A stretch of DNA of 45,937 nucleotides from Candidatus Nitrosopelagicus sp. Lineage in GTDB: Archaea > Thermoproteota > Nitrososphaeria > Nitrososphaerales > Nitrosopumilaceae. The notes beneath the pieces were generated by a model, which was given only the letters and a program-made list of their open reading frames with translations, was not told where the DNA came from and did not search any database. The stretch covers positions 1-45,937 of the forward strand of contig JAOLYB010000009.1 of NCBI GenBank assembly GCA_028343215.1, in the 5' to 3' direction. Positions within the stretch are counted from its first letter, which is position 1; every line of letters begins with the position of its first letter. The position numbers were made by a program, and so were the translations under genes. Of this stretch, positions 1 to 7,014 are shown in pieces.

Positions 1-651
1 CAAGATGCAAAACCTGCTGAGGCAGCTCCTAAACCAGCTGAGACAAAACCGGCAGAAACTGCAAAACCAAAACCAGCAGAAACTAAACCGGAAACAAAAC
101 CAGCAGAAACTGCAAAACCAAAACCAGCAGAAACTGCACCAAAACCAGCTGAGAAAGCACCACCAGCTTCAGTTCCACTTCACGAAAGATTCCGTGAAAT
201 TCCAACAGGAAATTGGAACGTACAAAAAGTTGCAATCACTGGTTTCACTGCACCAAGTAACCGATACTTTGGTAGCAGAGCTCTTGCAGCACAAGTTGAA
301 GTTACACCATCCAACTGGAATGATCACAAAACAAAAATCACTGGTTACACAGCACCAGGAAACAAGTACTTTGCAACAAAACAAAGACTTGCATATCATC
401 CGGAAGCCAAAAAATTTGGTACTTGGATAAAAGATACTCCAGCACCACAAACTCAAAAACCAGCAGAAGCTAAAAAAGCAGAAGCAGGTGGTCCACATGG
501 ACATGATGAAAAACCAAAAGTAGAAGCCAAACCAAAAAAAGCAGATAATGCTGATACAGCTAAAGATGCATATGCTGCAGAAATGAAGAAAAAAGGCGCA
601 ACTTTACCAAAAGGATTCATCAAAGATGCAAAAGCAAACACAGGACACTAA
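1..651 (+). CDS. Lys/Ala/Pro-rich repeat protein with KANTGH tail, 5' end cut by window edge
   Basis: The frame is open from base 1 to the TAA at 649-651, so the start lies outside the window. The visible 216 residues are a KPAET-rich linker, a two-repeat domain (each repeat N-W-N-x2-K-x2-ITG-x-TAP-x-N-x-YF), a short GGPHGHDE segment, and a tail containing KGATLPKGF and ending KANTGH. The central domain is nearly the same as in the gene at 2061-2951, and 260 bp of it are identical at DNA level. The His segment and tail match the small gene at 1088-1249. I do not recognise a known family. The charged, Pro/Ala-rich make-up suggests a cytoplasmic structural or nucleic-acid-associated protein, which is inference only. 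Confidence 0.85.
   Translation, partial: QDAKPAEAAPKPAETKPAETAKPKPAETKPETKPAETAKPKPAETAPKPAEKAPPASVPLHERFREIPTGNWNVQKVAITGFTAPSNRYFGSRALAAQVEVTPSNWNDHKTKITGYTAPGNKYFATKQRLAYHPEAKKFGTWIKDTPAPQTQKPAEAKKAEAGGPHGHDEKPKVEAKPKKADNADTAKDAYAAEMKKKGATLPKGFIKDAKANTGH
172..431 (+). repeat. 260-bp perfect direct repeat, copy 1
   Basis: Bases 172-431 are identical to 2397-2656, including third codon positions. The block encodes the ITG/TAP repeat domain. Flanking coding sequence differs clearly, which points to recent duplication or gene conversion limited to this domain. Confidence 0.95.
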
Positions 652-700
652 TCATTAGTGTAAATTCTAGAACATTCTTTTTTTCTTTTATTTTCTTTTA
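645..700 (+). terminator. Hairpin overlapping the stop codon, then T-tract
   Basis: A perfect 7-bp inverted repeat (ACACTAA, loop TCA, TTAGTGT; 645-661) includes the stop codon of the preceding gene. It is followed by TTCTAGAA and a run of T from 678. The same element follows two paralogues, at 952-968 and 1243-1259. Position and T-tract suggest a terminator or 3' end stability element. Confidence 0.6.
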
Positions 701-802
701 AAATTCTAATATTTTTGTATATTTTATCTTCTAGAATTTTGTAATTAAATGCTAAAACTAAATCCTGAAATTAAGCTGTTCATTAAATATCTGTAATTCT
801 AA

Positions 803-958
803 TTGGAAGAATTGACCAAATTAAAAAAATCTACCGCAGCAGAAGCAAAGAAAAAACAAAAAGATGCTAAAGCCGAATATATTGAAAAAATGAAGGCTAA
901 AGGCGCAACTTTACCAAAAGGTTTCATTTCTGATGCAAAAGCAAACACAGGACACTAA
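803..958 (+). CDS. Small KANTGH-tail paralogue (51 aa, TTG start)
   Basis: A short open frame ends in the array tail (KGATLPKGFIS, then DAKANTGH), followed by TAA at 956-958. The first possible start is TTG at 803, directly after an in-frame stop at 800-802. A second TTG lies at 812. The body before the tail is highly charged (KKSTAAEAKKKQK) and probably helical. It lacks the ITG/TAP repeat domain and the GPHGHDE segment of its neighbours. Coding status rests on the tail being kept in frame with paralogues, including the hairpin over the stop. It could also be a decaying remnant of a longer copy, because no ATG is present. Confidence 0.55.
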   Translation: MEELTKLKKSTAAEAKKKQKDAKAEYIEKMKAKGATLPKGFISDAKANTGH

Positions 959-1000
959 TCATTAGTGTAAATTCTAGAACTTTCTTTTTTTATTTCTATT
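952..1000 (+). terminator. Hairpin overlapping the stop codon, second copy
   Basis: The stem ACACTAA/TTAGTGT with TCA loop (952-968) covers the stop codon of the 51-aa gene and is followed by T-rich sequence from about 981. It matches the elements at 645 and 1243. Confidence 0.6.
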
Positions 1001-1049
1001 TTTCTTAATTCTTTTCTAAATCTGTGTTATTTATTGAAAAAATTCCATA

Positions 1050-1073
1050 TCATTACATAAATAAACAACTAAT
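1050..1073 (+). promoter_or_regulatory. Leader element shared with the 2061 gene
   Basis: TCATTACA (1050-1057) and CAACTAAT (1066-1073) lie just before the ATG at 1088. The same two blocks precede the gene at 2061 (2018-2025 and 2039-2046). CAACTAAT starts exactly 22 nt before the ATG in both. It may be a common transcription start region or 5' leader signal. Confidence 0.4.
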
Positions 1074-1087
1074 GCTATGACCAATCT

Positions 1088-1249
1088 ATGGCTGGTCCAC
1101 ACGCACATGATGAAGAGCCAAAAAAAGAAGTAAAAAAAGCAGATGATGCTGAAGCAGCTAAAGAAGAATATGCTGCAGAAATGAAGAAAAAAGGCGCAAC
1201 TTTACCAAAAGGATTCATCAAAGATGCAAAAGCAAACACAGGACACTAA
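1088..1249 (+). CDS. Small GPHAHDE/KANTGH paralogue (53 aa)
   Basis: ATG at 1088 to TAA at 1247-1249. The protein starts MAGPHAHDEEPKK, continues through a Lys/Glu/Ala helix-like stretch (AKEEYAAEMKKK) and ends KGATLPKGFIK, DAKANTGH. It is a stand-alone version of the C-terminal third of the gene ending at 651, so the array has both long forms and a tail-only form. No ITG/TAP repeat, membrane segment or Cys is present. The shared leader blocks at 1050-1073 and the stop-codon hairpin make a real gene likely. Function unknown. Confidence 0.7.
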   Translation: MAGPHAHDEEPKKEVKKADDAEAAKEEYAAEMKKKGATLPKGFIKDAKANTGH

Positions 1250-1300
1250 TCATTAGTGTAAATTCTAAATTCTCTTTTTATTTTATTTTTTTAGTTTTTT
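1243..1300 (+). terminator. Hairpin overlapping the stop codon, third copy
   Basis: The same ACACTAA-TCA-TTAGTGT stem-loop (1243-1259) spans the stop codon of the 53-aa gene and is followed by repeated T-runs to about 1300. Confidence 0.6.
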
Positions 1301-1384
1301 TTGCAATTTTCATACATTTTTTCTCATTTTTCTGATCTCCCAGATCAGTATGAATTAAATATGAATAGGATGAGGTTTTTCTTA

Positions 1385-1939
1385 ATGACAATCGGACTTT
1401 ATTTTGGTACTCAAACTGGAAAAACTGAAACAGTTTGTGGTATAATTAAAGAACAACTAGGCGATGCAGTAGGAACTGCTAAAGATGTTACCGAAGCTGA
1501 TTTGGCAGACTTTGCCGGTCTTGACGGTCTCATATGTGGCATTCCTACATGGAATACTGGAGCTGAAGAATTAAGATCTGGAACTGCTTGGGATGACCTA
1601 TTAGAAAAAATTGGTGCATTAGATCTCAAAGGAAAGCCAGTCGCAATATTTGGCTTAGGTGACTCTGTTGGTTATGGACAAGACTATGTCGATGCAATGG
1701 AAGAACTACACAGATATTTCGAAAAAGCAGGTGCAAAAATGGTCGGATACGTAAGTCTTGACGGCTATGAGAACTTTACTAGTTCAAGATGTTTGATCCC
1801 ACATCTCAATGAGATTACACAACCAGACGATGGTGAAAAGTTTTGTGGACTTCCTGTCGATGAAGATAGTGAAAATGAACTAACAGCAGAACGAGTAGAG
1901 AACTGGTGCACTCAGCTTAAATCTGAAATGGGAATATAG
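1385..1939 (+). CDS. Flavodoxin
   Basis: Small FMN electron carrier, 184 aa, which fits long-chain flavodoxins. The N-terminal FMN phosphate loop is GTQTGKT (residues 8-14). The isoalloxazine-flanking loops are PTWNTG (54-59) and GLGDSVGYGQDY (90-101), and the long-chain insertion follows (YVSLDGYENF). The frame is open upstream to 1301, but the ATG at 1385 places the phosphate loop at the usual distance from the N-terminus. The gene sits inside the KANTGH-tail array without sharing its sequence features. The likely role is a replacement for ferredoxin in cytoplasmic electron transfer, for instance under iron limitation, as known for the family. Confidence 0.93.
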   Translation: MTIGLYFGTQTGKTETVCGIIKEQLGDAVGTAKDVTEADLADFAGLDGLICGIPTWNTGAEELRSGTAWDDLLEKIGALDLKGKPVAIFGLGDSVGYGQDYVDAMEELHRYFEKAGAKMVGYVSLDGYENFTSSRCLIPHLNEITQPDDGEKFCGLPVDEDSENELTAERVENWCTQLKSEMGI

Positions 1940-2017
1940 AACATCTACTATCCTCATTACAACTCCTTTTTTCAAATTTTTACATATTTTCGTTTATTTT
2001 TTTGCAAAAATTTTATG

Positions 2018-2046
2018 TCATTACAAAATGCACATAAGCAACTAAT
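2018..2046 (+). promoter_or_regulatory. Leader element shared with the 1088 gene
   Basis: TCATTACA (2018-2025) and CAACTAAT (2039-2046) repeat the pair found at 1050-1073. The distance from CAACTAAT to the ATG is the same in both, while the spacing between the two blocks differs by 5 nt. A T-rich stretch (about 1986-2003) upstream may hold the TATA element. Confidence 0.4.
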
Positions 2047-2060
2047 TCCCTATTCCACCA

Positions 2061-2951
2061 ATGGCGACATCGAAAAAGCGTACAACAACAAAACGTAAAA
2101 CAACAACAAAACGTAAAACAACAACAAAACGTAAAACAACATCTTCAAGAACAACAAAAGCTGATTTAGAAGCAAAGATTGCTCAATTAGAAAAGCGATT
2201 ATCCGGTCTTGCAGCAGGTGCTGAATCAAAACCAGCTCCAAAACCAGCTCCAAAACCAGCAGAAACTAAACCAGCAGAAACTGCAAAACCAAAACCAGCA
2301 GAAGTTAAAAAACCAGAAGGCGGTGGCGGTCCACACGGACATGATGAAAAGCCCTCAGACAAGGCACCACCAAAGCCTGCAGAGAAAGCACCTCCAGTTC
2401 CACTTCACGAAAGATTCCGTGAAATTCCAACAGGAAATTGGAACGTACAAAAAGTTGCAATCACTGGTTTCACTGCACCAAGTAACCGATACTTTGGTAG
2501 CAGAGCTCTTGCAGCACAAGTTGAAGTTACACCATCCAACTGGAATGATCACAAAACAAAAATCACTGGTTACACAGCACCAGGAAACAAGTACTTTGCA
2601 ACAAAACAAAGACTTGCATATCATCCGGAAGCCAAAAAATTTGGTACTTGGATAAATGATGCTCCAGCAAGTGGACAAGCAAAATCTGCTCCACCACCTC
2701 CACCACCTCCACAACCTGAAATTCAGGCTAGTGCTGGAAGTGCATCTGATGGAAAATCAAAGCAGCAAGAACTTGAAGACTATGAGAAAGAATACTTGGT
2801 ACGTCTAGAACAGAAAAAAGTTGATGATGCAAAAGCAGCAGCAGAAGCAGCAGCCGCAGAAGCAGCAGCAGCAGCAGCCGCACAATCTAACCGAGGCTCA
2901 ATGCCGAAAGGTTGGGGACCTGCAGGTGTAAAAGCAAACACTGGACATTAA
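2061..2951 (+). CDS. Modular Lys/Pro/Ala-rich protein with H1-like N-terminus, ITG/TAP repeats and KANTGH tail
   Basis: 296 aa, intact. Order seen: a very basic Thr/Lys/Arg tail with three TTTKRK units (residues 8-25), a short coiled coil (33-50), a KPAP/KPAET linker, GGPHGHDE (89-95), two 34-residue repeats starting at N126 and N160 (N-W-N-x2-K-x2-ITG-x-TAP-x-N-x-YF), a poly-Pro run (211-217), a charged helix with long poly-Ala stretches (about 240-275), then SMPKGW and the terminal KANTGH. There is no signal peptide or membrane span. The basic tail resembles histone H1 or bacterial HU-extension tails, so DNA binding is possible (inference). Residues 113-199 are encoded by DNA identical to the partial gene at window start. 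The stop-codon hairpin of the other copies is missing here. Confidence 0.88.
   Translation: MATSKKRTTTKRKTTTKRKTTTKRKTTSSRTTKADLEAKIAQLEKRLSGLAAGAESKPAPKPAPKPAETKPAETAKPKPAEVKKPEGGGGPHGHDEKPSDKAPPKPAEKAPPVPLHERFREIPTGNWNVQKVAITGFTAPSNRYFGSRALAAQVEVTPSNWNDHKTKITGYTAPGNKYFATKQRLAYHPEAKKFGTWINDAPASGQAKSAPPPPPPPQPEIQASAGSASDGKSKQQELEDYEKEYLVRLEQKKVDDAKAAAEAAAAEAAAAAAAQSNRGSMPKGWGPAGVKANTGH
2082..2135 (+). repeat. 18-bp in-frame tandem repeat, 3 copies (TTTKRK)
   Basis: The unit ACAACAACAAAACGTAAA occurs three times without change and encodes the basic hexapeptide TTTKRK. It lies in the N-terminal tail of the 2061 gene. Confidence 0.9.
2397..2656 (+). repeat. 260-bp perfect direct repeat, copy 2
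   Basis: This is the identical partner of 172-431. Identity ends abruptly at GGATAAA, after which the two genes diverge in sequence and length. Confidence 0.95.
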
Positions 2952-2974
2952 CCGCCCTTACTCTTCTTTTTATT

Positions 2975-3442
2975 TTATTTTTGAAAAGCTTCTAGGACTT
3001 CCTTTGAATGTCCTTTTGGTTTTACTTTAGGAAATACTTTGAAAATTTTCCCTTTTTCATTTACTAAAAATGTACTACGATTAATTCCCATGAACTCACG
3101 TCCCATGAATTTTTTTAATCCCCATACTCCAAACTTCTTACAAACATCTGTTTCTACATCTGCAAGTAAAATGTAAGGTATGTTCATTTTGTCACAAAAT
3201 TTCCTATGTGATGTTACATCATCTTTGCTAATTCCAATAATTTCAATTCCTGCCTTTTGAAATTTTTTATAATCTTTAGAAAATTCGTCTGCCTCAGTTG
3301 TACATCCTGGTGTGAAATCTCTTGGATAGAAATAAACCACAAATTTTTCTCCTTTTAGATGTGAAGATTTGAACATATTGCCGTCGGCATCTTCTAATTG
3401 AAATTTAGGTACTAATTTTCCTTCTTCGATCATAAACTTCAT
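2975..3442 (-). CDS. Peroxiredoxin, Bcp/PrxQ type
   Basis: 155 aa thiol peroxidase that reduces hydrogen peroxide and organic hydroperoxides using a thioredoxin-type donor. The motif FYPRDFTPGCTTEA carries the peroxidatic Cys47. The usual PrxQ resolving Cys five residues later is absent (CTTEADE). Other Cys residues (in KFCDKM and DVCKKFG) could resolve, or the enzyme works as 1-Cys. The start is MKFMIEEG, and a second Met at residue 4 is equally possible. It converges on the 2061 gene with a 23-nt gap and is divergent from the aquaporin gene. Confidence 0.93.
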   Translation of the reverse strand: MKFMIEEGKLVPKFQLEDADGNMFKSSHLKGEKFVVYFYPRDFTPGCTTEADEFSKDYKKFQKAGIEIIGISKDDVTSHRKFCDKMNIPYILLADVETDVCKKFGVWGLKKFMGREFMGINRSTFLVNEKGKIFKVFPKVKPKGHSKEVLEAFQK

Positions 3443-3490
3443 GTGGTTTTTCCAGATAAATATTCTTTGAGTTAAAATTGACTAGAATGT

Positions 3491-3498
3491 TTTATATG
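3491..3498 (+). promoter_or_regulatory. TATA box of the aquaporin gene
   Basis: TTTATATG is centred about 26 nt before the ATG at 3521, which predicts a leaderless or near-leaderless transcript. Confidence 0.6.
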
Positions 3499-3520
3499 GA
3501 CAAAATATTCGAAATCGAAT

Positions 3521-4234
3521 ATGGTTAATACCCGAGCCTGGCTTGCAGAAGCAATCGCAACATTTGCTTTAGTATTCTTTGGACCTCTATCTGTAATTTT
3601 ATCTGCAGCGTGGTTTGGGGATGGATTATCTACTGAAGCGGTAATTTTCATTTCACTTGGACACGGTGGAATAATTGTTTTGATGGTTTACGCATTTGGG
3701 CATGTATCTGGTGCTCATATCAATCCTGCAGTTACAATTCCTATGATGATATTAAAGAAAATTAGTGTTAAAGATGGAATTGGATATATTTTATTTCAAA
3801 TTATGGGTGCAATTGTAGCAACTCTTACTTTACAAGCATTATTGCCTGAAATTGGCAAAAAAGTATTCTGGGGTGCACATGGTGGTCCAAGTGAACTTCT
3901 CGGCAATAGTATGATGTCGGGTTTAGCAGTTGAAATTATCTTAACATTCTTCCTAATGGTTGTCATATTCATGACTGCTGTTCATAAAAACGCACCAAAA
4001 CAAATCTACGGCGGTGTGATTGGTGGTATGGTTTTCATGTTACATCTAGTCGGTGTTCCTCTAACAGGTGCATCTATGAATCCTGCAAGATCTTTCTCAC
4101 CTGCTGTAGTTGCTGGTGATGCTGGTTTATGGGAAGTTCAATGGTTGTATTGGGTAGGACCAATCATCGGTGGTATCATTGGTGCTGTGGTAATGCATTA
4201 CATATTTACAAAACCAGCTGAAAAAGAAGCATAA
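3521..4234 (+). CDS. Aquaporin / MIP-family channel
   Basis: 237 aa membrane channel for water or small neutral solutes. Six hydrophobic spans are visible, and the two half-helix signatures are AHINPAVT (NPA at 68-70) and SMNPARS (NPA at 187-189), the second followed by the selectivity-filter Arg190. Both NPA boxes are intact. Whether it passes only water or also glycerol or ammonia-like solutes cannot be read from the sequence. Next to it lies the tRNA gene on the same strand. The start is fixed by the TATA element 26 nt upstream. Confidence 0.93.
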   Translation: MVNTRAWLAEAIATFALVFFGPLSVILSAAWFGDGLSTEAVIFISLGHGGIIVLMVYAFGHVSGAHINPAVTIPMMILKKISVKDGIGYILFQIMGAIVATLTLQALLPEIGKKVFWGAHGGPSELLGNSMMSGLAVEIILTFFLMVVIFMTAVHKNAPKQIYGGVIGGMVFMLHLVGVPLTGASMNPARSFSPAVVAGDAGLWEVQWLYWVGPIIGGIIGAVVMHYIFTKPAEKEA

Positions 4235-4278
4235 TTTTTTTTCCAAACGTTTTTAACAATTTTTCAAATTAAATTAAT

Positions 4279-4353
4279 GGGTTCGTAGCTCAGCATGGAT
4301 AGAGCGAGTGCTTGCGGAGCATTAGGCCGGGGGTTCGAATCCCTTCGGACCCG
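4279..4353 (+). tRNA. tRNA-Arg (anticodon GCG)
   Basis: A complete 75-nt cloverleaf can be folded. The acceptor GGGTTCG pairs with CGGACCC (one G-U). The D stem is GCTC/GAGC, the anticodon stem AGTGC/GCATT with loop TTGCGGA (anticodon GCG, reading CGC and CGU), the variable loop AGGCC, and the T arm GGGGG-TTCGAAT-CCCTT. The discriminator is G and CCA is not encoded. No intron is present. Confidence 0.95.
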
Positions 4354-4464
4354 TTATAATTTCAATAACAAAATGACGGCAAGAATTACCTCAAAACAAA
4401 ATTTCTATGTATTTTCTTGGTAAAATAATAATACTTTAAATGATTACTGGAGGGAGAATTTTGG

Positions 4465-5400
4465 ATGTTAAAAGATAAGATTGAAGAATTGAAAAAGAAA
4501 AAGGATGTAGTTATTCTTGCACATAATTACCAAATTCCTGAAGTTCAAGATATAGCTGATTTTGTAGGTGACTCCTTAGGTCTTGCACGTCAAGCAGCAA
4601 AAACTCCTCATAAGACAATTTTATTTTGCGGTGTACATTTCATGGCTGAAACTGCAGCGATAATTAGTCCTGAAAAAAAAGTTCTTATTCCTGATATCAA
4701 TGCAGGTTGTTCATTATCTGATTCAATAAACATTGATCAATTAAAAAAATGGAAATCTGAACATCCAAATGCAGTTGCAGTTGGTTATGTTAACACTACT
4801 GCTGAAATAAAATCTGAATTAGATTATTGTTGTACTTCCTCAAACGCAGTAAATGTTGTTAAAGCAATTCCTGATGACAAAGAAATTTTATTCTTACCTG
4901 ATATGTTCTTAGGATCTTATGTTGCAAAAATGACTGGCAGAAAAAATATGTTAATTTGGGCAGGAGAATGCCATGTACATGCTGGAATTACTCCTGATCA
5001 TGTAAAAGAAAAATTAAACTCTCTTGCTAATGCAGAATTTTTAATTCACCCTGAATGCAGCTGTACTACACCTATGATGTATGATGTTGCAAATGGCAGT
5101 TACAAATCCAATCAAGTACAAATACTATCTACTGAAGGAATGATGAATCATGTTAAAAATTCAAAATCAAATGAATTTGTGGTTGCAACCGAAACTGGAA
5201 TTTTATACAGAATGAAGCAGCAAAATCCTACTAAAAAATTCATTCCTGCATCAGAAAAAGCAGAATGTGAATATATGAAAATGATCACATTAGAAAAAGT
5301 CTATAATTCTCTATTAAATGAGGAAAATGTAGTTACTGTTCCAAAAGAAACTGCTGATAAGGCACGACTTGCAATTGAACGAATGCTTGCAATAAGTTAA
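4465..5400 (+). CDS. nadA: Quinolinate synthase
   Basis: 311 aa enzyme that condenses iminoaspartate with dihydroxyacetone phosphate to quinolinate in NAD synthesis. The three cluster-binding cysteines match the family: C82 in AGCSLSD, C169 in GECHVH and C268 in AECEYM. Substrate motifs AHNYQIPE and HPECSCTT are present. A purine-rich GGAGGGAG at 4449-4456 precedes the ATG and could serve as a ribosome binding site, which is rare in this window. The gene ends face to face with nadC, the next enzyme of the pathway, with a 4-nt TTAA overlap of the two stop codons. Confidence 0.96.
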   Translation: MLKDKIEELKKKKDVVILAHNYQIPEVQDIADFVGDSLGLARQAAKTPHKTILFCGVHFMAETAAIISPEKKVLIPDINAGCSLSDSINIDQLKKWKSEHPNAVAVGYVNTTAEIKSELDYCCTSSNAVNVVKAIPDDKEILFLPDMFLGSYVAKMTGRKNMLIWAGECHVHAGITPDHVKEKLNSLANAEFLIHPECSCTTPMMYDVANGSYKSNQVQILSTEGMMNHVKNSKSNEFVVATETGILYRMKQQNPTKKFIPASEKAECEYMKMITLEKVYNSLLNEENVVTVPKETADKARLAIERMLAIS

Positions 5401-6224
5401 GAAATTTCTAAACTTAAATCTATACCATTAACTGAATTAGTAATACCTCCTACAGAAATCATATCCACATTTGTTTTAGCATATTTTGTAATGTTCTTTG
5501 AATTTATTCGTCCTGATGCTTCTAAAACAACTTTATTTCTTAATTTGAGTTCAGTTAGTTTTTTTACAGTCTTTTTAATTTTTTCTGGAGAAAAATTATC
5601 TAGCATTATTATGTCCGCTCCCATTTTTGCGCACAAAATTGCATCTTTTTGAGTTTCAACTTCAATCTCAATTTTACCTCTTGTTTTTTTTGCTTTTCTT
5701 AAAATATCTTCAATTGATTTCTCAACTGCCAAGTGATTATCTTTGATCATAATCATCTCGTTGAGAGTCATTCTATGTTTTTCTCCACCACCAATTTTTA
5801 CTGCCTCTTTATCAAAAAATCTTAAACCAGGAACTGTCTTACGTGTGGCGAAAACTTTGGATTTTGAACCTACCGATTTAATCTGTTTTTTAAGATTGTT
5901 TGTCTGTGTTGCAATTCCACACATTCTTGATAGAAGATTTAATGCTGTTCTTTCACATGTTAAAACGTCTCCTGCATTACCTTTTATTTCTAAAATAGTT
6001 TGATTTGGTTTTATAATTTTCCCATCTTTTTTGTAAATTTTAGTTTTACATTTTTTTAACGCAAAAATGTCTTTAGCATACTTTGTGCCTGCAACAATTG
6101 TTTCTTCTCTTGTAATTATTTTTGCAACGATTTTTTTCTTTTCTAATAATTTACTTGTAATATCTCCGTTTCCAACATCTTCATCTAAAAATCGTTTTAA
6201 TTCTCTTTTTGGAGAATATTTCAA
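5397..6224 (-). CDS. nadC: Nicotinate-nucleotide pyrophosphorylase (carboxylating)
   Basis: 275 aa quinolinate phosphoribosyltransferase that makes nicotinate mononucleotide from quinolinate and PRPP. Family signatures seen are FLDEDVGNGDITS near the N-terminus, TRKTVPGLR, GGGEKHRM and IMIKDNHL. It is the third gene of an rpo7-spt4-nadC set read leftwards, one base from spt4, and it converges with nadA, so two consecutive pathway steps are coded on opposite strands with overlapping ends. Confidence 0.96.
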   Translation of the reverse strand: MKYSPKRELKRFLDEDVGNGDITSKLLEKKKIVAKIITREETIVAGTKYAKDIFALKKCKTKIYKKDGKIIKPNQTILEIKGNAGDVLTCERTALNLLSRMCGIATQTNNLKKQIKSVGSKSKVFATRKTVPGLRFFDKEAVKIGGGEKHRMTLNEMIMIKDNHLAVEKSIEDILRKAKKTRGKIEIEVETQKDAILCAKMGADIIMLDNFSPEKIKKTVKKLTELKLRNKVVLEASGRINSKNITKYAKTNVDMISVGGITNSVNGIDLSLEIS

Positions 6225-6225
6225 T

Positions 6226-6414
6226 TTAAGTTACCTTTAATGCGTATTTGCCTGGTTTACTAATTCCTAATGTATTGGCAATTTTTGAGTTGGTTGGTTT
6301 GACAACTAGAACTATTCCATTCCAGTCTGGTGAAAGGTCTGTTGATTTACATACTGGACAAACTTTTGCCACTGTTACACATCTACATTCTCTACAAGCT
6401 AATTCTTTTGCCAA
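6226..6414 (-). CDS. spt4: Transcription elongation factor Spt4 (RpoE'')
   Basis: 62 aa zinc-binding partner of Spt5, which together bind the RNA polymerase clamp and raise processivity. The Cys pairs CRECRC and CPVC form the zinc site, followed by the conserved DWNGIVLVV and SKIANTLGI stretch that contacts the Spt5 NGN domain. Length and order are as expected for archaeal Spt4. The ATG begins immediately after the rpo7 stop codon, so the two are translationally close. No spt5 is in this window. Confidence 0.95.
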   Translation of the reverse strand: MAKELACRECRCVTVAKVCPVCKSTDLSPDWNGIVLVVKPTNSKIANTLGISKPGKYALKVT

Positions 6415-7014
6415 TTATTTTTCCTCAACAACAACTTCTTTTGCATCAACTTCTTCGCCGTTTGCTTTTGCAATTTCTTCTTTAATCCATTCTTCTGTAC
6501 CTAAGAATGGTTGTCTACATGTAATTCCAATTTTTCCCATAGTAGCTGCTTTGCCTAATGAGACGGCAGTAATTCTAGTTCTTAACATGGAACCAACTTT
6601 TAATGTTCTTCCACTTTGATTTGCAATTATCATTCCAGATGCTACATCACTTTTCAAATAATCATCCATTACTTGTGACAAGTGTAACAATGCATCAGTT
6701 GGTCCAATTCTTACAAATGCACCAAAGTCTGTAATGTCTACAATTTCACCTTTGACGATTTCTTGTAATTTTGGATAAAATGTTAATGCTTGAAATTCTA
6801 CTCTATGGAATGTACCTCCATCACCTGGAATCATTTTTCCCATTGGCTCTACTTTGGCATCCATTACCATTATGATGTATCCTAATTCCTGATTGATCAT
6901 GCTTTCATATTTTGATTTTAAGATACTCTCTGCGGCTTTCTTCAATGTTGAGCCAAATAGACTAGGTGGAATTCTTACAATATCTACTAGAGTTGAAACC
7001 GAAAACAATTGCAA
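6415..7014 (-). CDS. rpoE1: DNA-directed RNA polymerase subunit Rpo7 (RpoE1)
   Basis: 199 aa stalk subunit of archaeal RNA polymerase, homologue of eukaryal Rpb7. The N-terminal tip domain begins MQLFSVSTLVDIVRIPPSLF, and the central S1/OB domain is visible as IVKGEIVDITDFGAFVRIGP. The C-terminal end is acidic (EEVDAKEVVVEEK) and short of any known motif. It heads the rpo7-spt4-nadC set and is divergent from the Mrp gene. The known partner is Rpo4, which is not in the window. Confidence 0.95.
   Translation of the reverse strand: MQLFSVSTLVDIVRIPPSLFGSTLKKAAESILKSKYESMINQELGYIIMVMDAKVEPMGKMIPGDGGTFHRVEFQALTFYPKLQEIVKGEIVDITDFGAFVRIGPTDALLHLSQVMDDYLKSDVASGMIIANQSGRTLKVGSMLRTRITAVSLGKAATMGKIGITCRQPFLGTEEWIKEEIAKANGEEVDAKEVVVEEK

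Noticed and set aside
169-504. Long reading frame on the minus strand across the first repeat domain, with a twin at 2355-2714
   Set aside because: It is antisense to the ITG/TAP domain, and its duplication only reflects the 260-bp repeat. Composition is Cys/Phe/Trp-rich, as antisense frames of Lys-rich genes are.
1301-1384. N-terminal extension of flavodoxin
   Set aside because: The extra 28 residues have no family counterpart and run through the terminator-like T-rich DNA. ATG at 1385 gives the normal start.
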